From positions 38,169,561 through 38,233,560 of the forward strand of contig NC_088775.1 in assembly GCF_954871325.1 (NCBI RefSeq): DNA of 64,000 nucleotides. Reading direction: 5' to 3'. Origin of the DNA: Gordionus sp. m RMFG-2023. Its lineage: Eukaryota > Nematomorpha > Gordioida > Chordodea > Parachordodidae. This document shows positions 40,001 through 52,000 of the stretch, piece after piece. How positions within the stretch are numbered: the first letter of the stretch is position 1; each line of letters starts with the position of its first letter. Under the pieces are notes generated by a model. It was not told the origin of the DNA. It saw nothing but the letters and a program-made list of their open reading frames with translations, and did no database searches. The translations under genes were made by a program, and so were the position numbers.

Positions 40001-43000
40001 GGAAATTTACAAATGTTTTGAGCTTCGAATAAATTATATTCCTGATTTTTTTGAGGGGATACTAATAATTTAATACTTAAAATTTATCCATAAAAAAATT
40101 AGGATCAATCTACCAAGTTACATTTGGCTTAAATTGATTACTTTTGATATGCTAAATCTTATCACATATAAATAAAAATAATATCGGGTTTTTTTAACGA
40201 AAAAAAATTGTGGTTTTACTTGAAAAGAACGAGTTCTGACTTGAAAGAGATGTCGTTAATAAGCCTCTCTAGATTTTCTCTGCAATAGGGGAAAATAAAG
40301 TTAGGAAATTTTTAGGTGTAAAAAAGAAAACGTAAATTTTAGAATATCTAAATCTAACATCGTTTGTGAACAAGATTGATTCTAGATTTTTAAAAATAAG
40401 GATGATTCTAAAAGCGAGTGGTGAGATATAATTTTAAGGTTTAAATGCACTTGTAAGGCAGGAGGTATGGTAATTTCAAAGTCTCTAAACATGACAAGGC
40501 TTGCCCCTGGATTTCGCTATTAGAATGAGTCAATAACTAAAAAAAATAATATTTTAAAAAGCGCCATATTGTGAAAAAAATTACAAATTATGTTGACCAA
40601 TTCGACTATTTTTTAAAAAATTACATCTTAGTCCGATCTGAAAAAAAAATAAAAAGTGAAAAAGTACGATTTTTTTTTGAAGGAAGGCGTAAAAGGGAAA
40701 AATTGATTTTAAAAAAATTGGTGTTTGAAAAGAATATATTTGTAAGAGGTGATAAGGAAAACAATATAATTTATTAAAATCGAGGTCCGGCAGGAACGAG
40801 TGCAGGAGAACGTCCACCCGATTCGAGTTCGGTTGGACGTGTCCGTGCAGAGCTCTAATTTTGTAGCAAATTAACTATATAGAGTAAAGGAGATCAACAA
40901 AATTATTCTTACCGTTTCGAATATATTTTTCATTTCTTGGTACTTATAAAGTCCCTTGGGGTTTTTGAATGCTTGAAATATGTTCAGATAATGCCTCAAC
41001 GTCCTGAAAAAATAAAAACAATACTTTGAAAATATTTAAGATAAATGACCTTGAAAGCGCGATTACTTGTATTTTAAATTCAAATAATTTTTATATTGTG
41101 TATCGTTTCTTTTATCATAATTTTAAATGCAATCACTGAAACCTAACCCGATCCCTTTTTTTTTGGTCGAAGGTTTCAAATCCCAAAAATAAAATCTATT
41201 TAGTTTTAAATATTTACATTTGTGATTCGTGTTAAGTATATTATTCTTATTTAACAAATTCTGTCCATTATTAGGTGTTTAAAGAAATATGGAAATGGTT
41301 AGAGATTGATTAGTAAAATATACAACTTTGTTTTTTTTAGATGGAATAACTAGATTATAAAGCTAAAATTTCATTTATCTTATGTATTAAATAGTTAAAC
41401 TAATATCCTTCTTGGCAAATTGATATAAGTGTTATAAATTTGTGATTAAGCTAGGTGCACTTAAAGTTGAATTCGTAGTGAGCGCAATCGCAATTTTTGC
41501 GGGCGAAATTTCAGCAATGTATCAGCTGATAGGTCGCATAGTGCAAATTTAACATCTGGTAATTGTAAGCGATTTTAATAATATTTCATTATAACGGTTT
41601 CCATCAAATTATTATTTTTATACAAAATAATGAAGAGAATATTAAATAATGTTAATAAAAGGAGGGAAGGTGAATTTTACATCCTCTTTCCTAAACTCTT
41701 AAAAAATAAGGTTAAATTTTACAATTGTATGAGAATGACAAATGTAATTATTTATTCTATTTTATCTTTAATTCTATTTATTATAGTAAACTTTTTATTA
41801 TATAATAAAACATATAAAATCAGTTTACACAACAGTCAAATTTTATTAAATATAACCATAGAAGAAAAGTGAATGGTTAGTCAATAATTTATTAAATAAA
41901 TAAATTTTTTATTTAGGTATTTAGCCACTAGCTGTAACTATCCTAGCTTAGCCTATTCCTTTAAATGGGGATCAACAATCCAAAAATTTATTAGGACCAT
42001 ACCTAGCTATATGGCAAACTTTATTAAGCATTAATATGTCACCACTACTCTCACTGACTTTGAAAGAATAGGAAAGAATATTGAAAGGAAGTGGAATTTA
42101 TCTAATTGTGTGGGTAGCCCTTTATTTATACAATAATCTTATATTATAAAAATATATTTTATTTTCTATAAATAAAATTTTATATTTTTATTTTTTTAAA
42201 AATTGTTTATACATTTTATAATGATATTTTTTACTAAATATTTCTAAATAATTTGTTGACAGAATAAACCCATATTTATTTTAAAAATATTTTTTCATTA
42301 TAATAAATTCTACCTTATTTTGTATATTATACATGTTGTATTCCATATCAAATCAACTGAAGATTCAACCCGACCCTCTTCGATTTTTTTTAAAATTTGC
42401 ATGATGGTAGTATATATGTCGTAATTTTTAAAGGGATAATGACTATCCGGGATCTTCACGGGATTTAAAGGGATCCCTTTAAAATTTCAATTTTTTAAAG
42501 GATAAAGAACTATACGGTATTATCACTGGGGCAGAGATTGACCTCCAGTTGAATAAATCTTTTGATTAGCTATCGAATGATACCCTATACTAGACAAATC
42601 TTATATCATAAGTCAAAAAAAACAAAATTGAAAATTAAAAACGCAACGAAACTCGTGGAAAACGCTTTTAAAATAAGATTCCTCTATCACGATTAAAACG
42701 TGATAATCCATCCCGTATTATCATTCCTTAATTATCAACCCTAATTTTTTAGTTATCCCTTTAAATCCCGTGAAGATCCCGGATAGTCATGATCCCTTTA
42801 AAAATTACGACATATACACTAACTAGCAATAATATAAAATTTTAATTCTCAACTCAGCTTACTTCATGAGATAAGGCCATCTTTAGAAACGCGAAAAGTT
42901 CAAAATACACCATATTTAATTTTAAATATCTCAAAAAGTAATTAAGCTAAAGATATAATATAAACTTTATTAAATAACTCTAGAATAGCCCTTTAATATG

Positions 43001-46000
43001 ATATAAAATTTATTAAATTAAAAATAATTTTATTACCAAAAACCGAAAATAGAAAACCGGAAATTGTTATAAAATAAAAATTGCCCTTTTTTTTCCTTCA
43101 AAATTTTTTATCAAATAGACATTATATATCTTAATATTTGTACAAAATCCTAGATTGGGACCATTACTGGGCCAATAGTTATTACGCTTTAAATATAAAT
43201 AGTATGGCTTAAATTCTATATTATACGAAATTAGTAAATATTTTTTTAACAAAAGTGATAATATTTGTGAATAATAGTATTAAAACTGAAATCCGAACCC
43301 CATCTTAAGATTTATATTCGCCCCCCCCCCCCAAAAAAAAATTTCTTCTTAAATTCGAGATTTTTGACCTGGCAATTCTATGAGTGAATTATGTAGATTA
43401 TTTTCTTTGCCGGATAAAAAATTATCTTTGTGATGGTCAGAAATATATTTTCATAAAGATTATTTTCTACTTATAATTAATTATCAAATAAAATAATTAT
43501 CATAAAAATCAAATTCAATTCCAACAGCAACAGCCGTCATTTATTAATTTTATAAAGCCATTTTTCTAAGAAAATTAAATTATCGGTATTCATTATCCAA
43601 TTTATTTTTAATTTAAAATAATTATATAAAATTAATAGCTATCTTTTATTCCTTACCAAAAAAATTTAAATGTCGAGAAAAGATATTTCTATTCCAGTAA
43701 AGTGCTGTAATCCCTTTAGAATAAAATCTCATTCAGTACGTTACGATCTTAGAAATGTTTTACAATGGATGATAGAAGTGAATTCTAGCTTATCAATTAA
43801 TCAAAAAATTTGTAGCTCTTGCCGGAAAAGATTAAAAAAATATTCAACAAATCTGATCTCACATTTTACTTCTACGATCCCGATCACATTACCTTCTATT
43901 TCTAACTTACCGTCTACCTCAACTATTAATGAAACATTTAGCGATTCTGAACCTGATCAACCATGCAATCCCGACTCTTATACAGATTTTAATACTTCAA
44001 TTTTACTTTAAATGAAACTTTGCCATTTTTAGGGGAGACACCTATTATAAAGAAAAGGTTAAATGAAAAAAAATATCCTGTAAATTAATTTTTGAAAATT
44101 CAGGGAAAAATTAAAAAAGTTTTTAAAATAAATCTAGAGGATCAAGCAAAAAAAGATGAAGCCGAAATCATAAATCAACTGAAAGAAAAATTTGCTACAA
44201 GTTCTCGCAATGAAAAAATACAAATTTTAAAAGTTTTACCAAAATCTTGGACTCTTGATAAAATTGAAAAGAATTTTCAACCACAAATTTTATGGCCCGG
44301 ACAGCTAAACAATTAATTGAAGAAATAGGTGTTTTGTCAAACCCAAATATCATAAAACCAAGTAGAATAATTCCGGATGACATTGCAAATAAAGTAATAG
44401 AATTTTATAATTCTGACGAAAAGAGCAGACTTATGCCAGGTATGAATAATTTTATATCAATGAAAGTTAATGGAAAAAATGAAAGTCAAACGTTATTCTA
44501 ATTCATTAGATAATTTGATGTATGATATTATTTAATTTAATATGTTTATAACAATATTAATTTTCCATTTGATATTCATGTAATATAAATAATTAGCTAA
44601 ATAAAGTTATAAATATTTTTACAATTATTTTCTCTCTGAAATAAAATCGCTAAACTTATATGTTAAATATGACATAATGTCTATTAGTGGGCTCACAGCC
44701 CGAAACATTTATAAAAAAATATAATATGCCCGATCATAAAGGAATTTTCTTTTTATTTGTTTCGTAAATTACTATATATTTGGTATAATTTAGGATTTGA
44801 GCCATACTATTTATATTTAAAGCGTAATAACTATTGGCCCAATAATGGTCCAAATCTAAAATTTTGTACAAATATTAAGAAGTATAATGTCTATTTGTAA
44901 AAAAAATTTGAAAGAAAAAAAAAGAGAATTTTTATTTTATAGCTATTTCCGGTTTTTGGTAATAGACTTTTTATTAATAAAATAATTTTTATATCATATT
45001 AAAGGGCTATTTTAGAGCTATTTAATAAAATTTAAATCATGCCTTCAGCTTAATTACTTTTTGAGATATTTAAAATTAAATATACTGTATTTTGGAATTT
45101 TCGCGTTTCTAAAGATGGCCATATCTCATGAAGTAAGCCGATTTGAAAAGTAAAATTTTATATTTTTATTAGTTAGTGTATATACTACCAACATACAAAT
45201 TTTTAAAAAAATTGAAGGGGGTCGGGTTGAGAATCGACTTTTTTTGGTTGATTTAATATGGGATACAACATATATTTTTATGATTTCTAAAAATTCCTAA
45301 ATTAAGATACTATTTGCTATATTTTTATATAAAATTAATACTATATAATTTTTTTAGTGACATTCTTACATATATATTTTATGAGTTTAGACTATAAAAG
45401 GTAAATTTATTTTTATTAAATATCACTCAAATTATAACAATTTAAAAAAAATATATATGTTGTATTCCATATTAAATCAACCAAAAAAGTCAATTCTCAA
45501 CCCGACCCCCTTCGATTTTTTTAAAAATTTGTATGTTGGTAGTATATACACCAGGGTTGTGTTTGACCGGTCAAATACAATTCGGTCAATTAACCGATAT
45601 TTGACCGGTCAAATATGGTCAAATTCAAATAAATGTTTTTTACACCAATATTAACTTTATTTTGCATTTATATAATATTATAATATATCTATGTATAATA
45701 ATAAATATCATAATATTTTTTAATTCATTCTATAGTCAATGTTTCACCCTCCGTGGCAGAGTCTTGTTCCGATTCATATTCAATATCATTATTTTCTTTA
45801 ATATTTTTAATCAATCTTAAATTATGATACACTCTTACTAATTTTCCTGCTGTAGAAGCCTTTAATCTATTTCTGTTTTTCGTGTGAATATTTCCCCAAA
45901 CCGACCAATTTCTTTCAGAAGAAGTCGAACTAGGAAATGTTAATAAAATATTAGCGACTTCTCTTAATGGGCAAGGTGGGCAAAATGCATTCCACCAACT

Positions 46001-49000
46001 TGAGGCCGAAACTTGATTGTTTCTTATGGAAGTTACAACTTTCCACATATTATGGCTATTAAATATACCGCTTTTGCTTCTGAAATTTACTATATTACTC
46101 AAAATATTTTGATTATCACCACCTTGTAAAATACCCAATTCTTGTATTATATTACATGCTACATCAAATTCAGTATTAGTAAGATGCTCCCCTTGATATT
46201 GGGGGTCCAATAAATAAGCAGCATTGTGTGAGCACATGTATTTAGATCAGTTTTTCTCTTTTCAAACATAACCTTAATTTTTTTTTCTTGAGATGGAGAA
46301 AATATAGAATCATGGCATGATTGTATTATGTGTTTTTCCAAATTAAGCATCTCGTTTTTTACTTGGGCCAAAGTACATTTATCCCCTTGCACTTTCAACA
46401 ATGAGGTAGCTAAAGGTTGGAGTATAGCTAAAAATTTTAAATTTTTCGTCCAAAATTCTTCGTTTAATATATTATTGGTAATTTCTATGGGACAAATATC
46501 ACAAACAGCTTCTTCAACAACTGATGCTTTTAGAGCTTTCTTGCATATTTGAATTTGCTCCATACATTTTATTGACGATGCCCATCTTGTTTGGGCAATT
46601 GTACTTAATGTAGATGGTATGCCATGAAGATTCTTATTACGGGAAAATACTGCAGCTGGTATGTGTTTATTCTTGAAAAATTTAACAATTTTTTTAATTA
46701 TTGAAATATGGTCACTGAAGGCGTTCAATCGTTCAAAATCGTTAAAGAATAACTGCAATGTATGCGCTGCACAACCATAACATTGTATATGATTATAAAT
46801 AGATTCAGATTTTAGAATTCTCCAGGCTGCTTTCATGTTAGCGGCATTATCAGTAACTAAAGAATATACTTTTACCGGATTCAATTCATGAATTACATTT
46901 TTAAATTCCTGGGCAATATAATCTGCCGTATGGCGATTTTCCTCAGTATTTAGAAATTTGTAGATCACTGGAACAGGCGTCATCACCATAAAATTAATAA
47001 TACTCTCGTTTCTAATGTTGCTCCAGCCATCTGATACAATTGATAAGTAAGGAGGTTTATCTATTATATCTGCAACTCTCACCTCCATATCACCTAACGC
47101 TTTGTCTAGAAGATATCCAGCCAGCTGCCTTCTCCCGGGTAATGTGTAAATAGGACGTATTTTTTAAAAAAATTCTTGGATGTAGGGATTTTCAGTGATG
47201 TGGAAAGGTAAATTGCTCGCATATACAGCCTTTGCAAACAATTGATCCAGCTCATTTTTTTCTTTGGGATTAATTCTATCTATGAAACATATAATATACA
47301 TAGTAATTTAATTTTGTAAGAAAATATTATATTTTAAAATTACAATAATAAAATATATCTAATATAACAAGTCATATATTAAAAATGAGTGTTAAAGATT
47401 GAGATTTATATTTAATCGCCTTGCTTGTAGATTGATTAGAAATAATGGAATCAAATTCTCCTAACACACACGACAAAATATTATTCATTTGATAATCATT
47501 CTCACTAATTTCACCCAATTCTTCATTAGAGTTAGACTTAGAAGTATTACAAATTACATTTGTGATATTTTTTGTAGAGGTTGATATTTTGGAATTTGAA
47601 TAAAATTTTTCCTTAATTATAACAGGGCACATAGTACAGCTGCTTAATAAATGTTTGACCATTCTATCAACGTGGGTGATATAGGACATCTTGCAAAACT
47701 TGCACACCGCTTTAACTGATTTACCATCGCGTACTTCTTGAAAATGTTTCCAAACATGATGCTTTGGTTTGACCATAATCCCTAATATATTAAAATTTAA
47801 CAAAAAATGATTGATTATTGTAAAGTTAATCGATCTTAACTATTTTATAATTATCGACCAATTATTCCAATAATTTCTTAATATTATAAATATAATATAA
47901 TATATATAACTTTTTACCAGAATTGAATAATATTCCGTAAATCTGACCAGAACAATTAAAATGAAAATTAATTTTAAAAACCAAATATAGCAAGTGTAAG
48001 TAAAACAAATGAGAATTAATATAATTTATACTCGGCTAAATATTAAATAAAATTTAAATTTATTAAAAAATAAGAATGAAAAAATTATATTATGATTATA
48101 ATAAATCGGGTATTTTTATTTTTTTTAAGAAAAATGAATTGAAAAAAATAAAGAAGGCGAGAAACGGCAATGATTAGGCAAAAAAATAACTAAAAATATT
48201 ACTATATTTACTAAAAATTACATATTTATATTTTAACAATAAAAGAATTCTTTTGTTTTTAACAATTCATGATACAAATAATTTTTAAAATAATTGTAAC
48301 CTAATAAGATTGATAAACATGCTTTTAATGCATACTAGTTAATTATATCAAAATATTTATTCGCCATTAATATTTTAGAGTATTTGACCGGTCAAATACT
48401 CCTCCGGCCAATTGACCGACATGCCAACCCTGGTATACACTAACTAATAAAAATGTAAAATTTTACTTTTCAAATCGGCTTACTTCATGTGATATGGCCA
48501 TCTTTAGAAACGTGAAAATTCCAAAATACAGTATATTTAATTTTAAATATCTCAAAAAGTAATTAAGCTGAAGGATGATTTAAATTTTATTAAATAGCTC
48601 TAGAATAGCCCTTTAATTATAAAAATTATTTTATTAATAAAAAGTCTATTACCAAAAACCGGAAATAGCTATAAAATAAAAATTCTCTTTTTTTTTCTTT
48701 CAAATTTTTTTTACAAATAGACATTATACTTCTTAATATTTGTACAAAATTTTAGATTTGGACCATTATTGGGCCAATAGTTATTACGCTTTAAATATAA
48801 ATAGTATGGCTCAAATCCTAAATTATTAAATATATAGTAATTTACGAAACAAATAAAATGAAAATTCCTTTATGATCGGGCCGATTATATTTTTTTTATA
48901 AATGTTTCGGGCTGTGAGCCCACTAGTAGACACATATTTAACATATAAGTTTAGCGATTTTATTTTAGAGAGAAAATAATTGTAAAAATATTTATAACTT

Positions 49001-52000
49001 TATTTAGCTAATTATTTATATTACATGAATATCAAATGGAAAATTAATATTGTTATAAACATATTAAATTAAATAATATCATACATTAAATTATCTAATG
49101 ATTTAGAATAACGTTTGACTTTCATTTTTCCTTCCATTGGAATAAATGAATGATATTTTAATGTCCCGGGAATTAGTTTGGCCGTTAAAAATCTATTTAC
49201 GAGATTGGTTTCCATTCTTAAATATTCAACGTTGCTGACAAATGTATAATTAATACCCGGGATATTAATTCTCGCATATTTATATAAATCCATAGGAGTT
49301 AATATATGATTTTCATAAGGATGTTGCAGGCTTGCTCTAGCAGCCAACCTCTTTGTAATTCCCCCTAAACTATCGCAAGGAGTTTTGCCATGTGCAGTTG
49401 CAAAAAAATGCCATTCTGCCTTGATCCCAAAATCATTAAGCATGAGGAATTAAAATATTTAATTTTTCAATCAAATACTCCAAAAATTCGCTGGCGGACT
49501 TAGTTAAGGTTTCGAGGGTGGTACGGTCTGCCGCTAACCATTGTTTAAATGTTATATAATCTATGGCATTATTATCAAACAATAAATGTAATCTTTCTTT
49601 AAGTTCCAAAGTGCCGGGACACATTTGGCATTTCTTTAAGTAACAGCAAGGTTGGGCTGGATTGCGTAGACTTTGTGCAATGTAATGTTTATAATCTTTT
49701 AAGGGAGGAAATGGATAGCTATGCTGGTTTGCAGTTAACTGATTTAATTTACCCCCAATTATAATTAATTTAAAATTTTGATGAAATGTACAGATGCACA
49801 TTGTATGCGTTCCAGACCTGCCTGCTAAAATACAGCTTTTTGATCTCATGATAGCAAACTTGCTGAAACCTATCTTTATATTACTGTTTATTTCTTTAAA
49901 ATTGGTAAATAATTCTTTTATATTACACAAAACGAATCTCTTTTGTACTTGGTTCCTTTTCCATTAACTTTCATTGATATAAAATTATTCATACCTGGCA
50001 TTAGTCTGCTGATTTCGTCAGAATTATAAAATTCTATTACTTTATTTGCAATGTCATCCGGAATTATTCTACTTCGTTTTATGATATTTGGGTTTGACAA
50101 AACACCCTTTTCTTCAACTAATTGTTTAAGCTGTCCGGGCCATAAAATTTGTGGTTGAAAATTGTTTTCAATTTTATCAAGAGTCCAAGATTTTGGTAAA
50201 ACTTTTAAAATTTGTATTTTTTCATTGCGAGAACTTGTAGCAAATTTTTCTTTCAGTTGATTTATGATTTCGGCTTCATCTTTTTTTGCTTGATCCTCTA
50301 GATTTATTTTAAAAACTTTTTTAATTTTTCCCTGAATTTTCAAAAATTAATTTACAGGATATTTTTTTTCATTTAACCTTTTCTTTTTAATAGGTGTCTC
50401 CCCTAAAAATGGCAAAGTTTCATTTAAAGTTGAAATTGAAGTATTAAAATCTGTATAAGAGTCGGGATTGCATGGTTGATCAGGTTCAGAATCGCTAAAT
50501 GTTTCATTAATAGTTGAGGTAGACGGTAAGTTAGAAATAGAAGGTAATGTGATCGGGATCGTAGAAGTAAAATGTGAGATCAGATTTGTTGAATATTTTT
50601 TTAATCTTTTCCGGCAAGAGCTACAAATTTTTTGATTAATTGATAAGCTAGAATTCACTTCTATCATCCATTGTAAAACATTTCTAAGATCGTAACGTAC
50701 TGAATGAGATTTTATTCTAAAGGGATTACAGCACTTTACTGGAATAGAAATATCTTTTCTAGACATTTAAATTTTTTTGGTAAGGAATAAAAGATAGCTA
50801 AATTTATATAATCATTTTAAATTAAAAATAAATTGGATAATGAATACCTATAATTTAATTTTCTTAGAAAAATGGCTTTATAAAATTAATCAATATAAAT
50901 GACGGCTGTTGCTGTTGGAATTGAATTTGATTTTTATGATAATTATTTTATTTGATAATTAATTATAAGTCGAAAATAATCTATATGAAAATATATTTCT
51001 GACGATCACAAAGATAATTTTTTATCCGGCAAAGAAAATAATCTACATAATTCACTCATAGAATTGCCAGGTCAAAAATCTCGAATTTAAGAAGAAATTT
51101 TTTTTTGGGGGGGGGGGGGGGGGCGAATATAAATCTTAAGATGGGGTTCGGATTTCAGTTTTAATACTTTCACAAATATTATCACTTTTGTTAAAAAAAT
51201 AATTACTCATTTCGTATAATATAGAATTTAAGCCATACTATTTATATTTAAAGCGTAATAACTATTGGCCCAGTAATGGTCCCAATCTAGGATTTTGTAC
51301 AAATATTAAGATATATAATGTCTATTTGTTAAAAAATTTTGAAAGAAAAAAAAGGCCAATTTTTATTTTATAACCATTTCCGGTTTTCTATTTCCGGTTT
51401 TTGGTAATAAAATTATTTTTATAATAAATTTTATATCATATTAAAGGGTTATTCTAGAGTTATTTAATAAAGTTTAAATTATACCTTTAGCTTAATTACT
51501 TTTTGAGATATTTAAAATTAAATATGGTGTATTTTGAACTTTTCGCGTTTCTAAAGATGGCCATATCTCATGAAGTAAGCTGAGTTGAGAATTAAAATTT
51601 TATATTATTGCTAGTTAGTGTATATATTACCATCATGCAAATTTTAAAAAAAATCGAAGAGGGTCGGGTTGAATCTTCAGTTGATTTGATATGGAATACA
51701 ACATATATAAAATAATTTTATTTCAAATATGATAAATATATACAAAATAATTTAATATATTTGATTAGTTAAATATTTATCCAATTCTTCCTTCAGCATA
51801 TGCCATATTCATGGTAATGATTTTTAATTCTGTCTATTTTAATTTTAGTAGATTTTTAAACACATATAATAAATTTAAATTACCAATGGCATTCCCTTTT
51901 CTCTTATAGCATTTATAAGAACTACGAAATTCAACAGAGGATATAGATTCTTCAAATATAAATATTATACTTTCTTAGATATTATAAATTACCATTCCCA

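Larger units (their letters stand above)
42335..45269 (+). mobile_element. Long-TIR DNA transposon, subfamily 3, copy X (internally deleted)
   Basis: The left end is GTTGTATTCCATATCAAATC and the right end is the complement of GTTGTATCCCATATTAAATC. The flanks ACAT (42331-42334) and ATAT (45270-45273) differ at one base. TIRs are over 500 bp. The boxes CAAATCAA and CAACCCGACCC are present in both ends. The gene lies on the plus strand (43670-44530). The left TIR holds a 396-bp MITE. Outside the MITE and an internal deletion the copy is nearly identical to copy Y, so both are young. Confidence 0.85.
45459..51702 (-). mobile_element. Long-TIR DNA transposon, subfamily 3, copy Y (TSD ATAT)
   Basis: The ends are GTTGTATTCCATATTAAATC (left) and the complement of GTTGTATTCCATATCAAATC (right). 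ATAT flanks both sides (45455-45458, 51703-51706). It has the same sequence as copy X in opposite orientation. It carries the longest version of the gene (49069-50766, minus) and a 2.9 kb hAT (45552-48432) in its left TIR. Without the hAT it is about 3.36 kb. A run of about 17 G near 51107 corresponds to about 12 C in copy X, a slipping tract near the start of the gene. Confidence 0.87.

Noticed and set aside
41630-41872. Plus-strand small open frame with a membrane-like segment
   Set aside because: It is AT-biased sequence that gives Ile/Leu/Tyr-rich translation anywhere. No support as a gene.
43321-43340. Poly-C tract as a functional site
   Set aside because: It is matched by a longer poly-G in the sister copy and similar runs sit in other repeats, so it is best seen as a slipping homopolymer.
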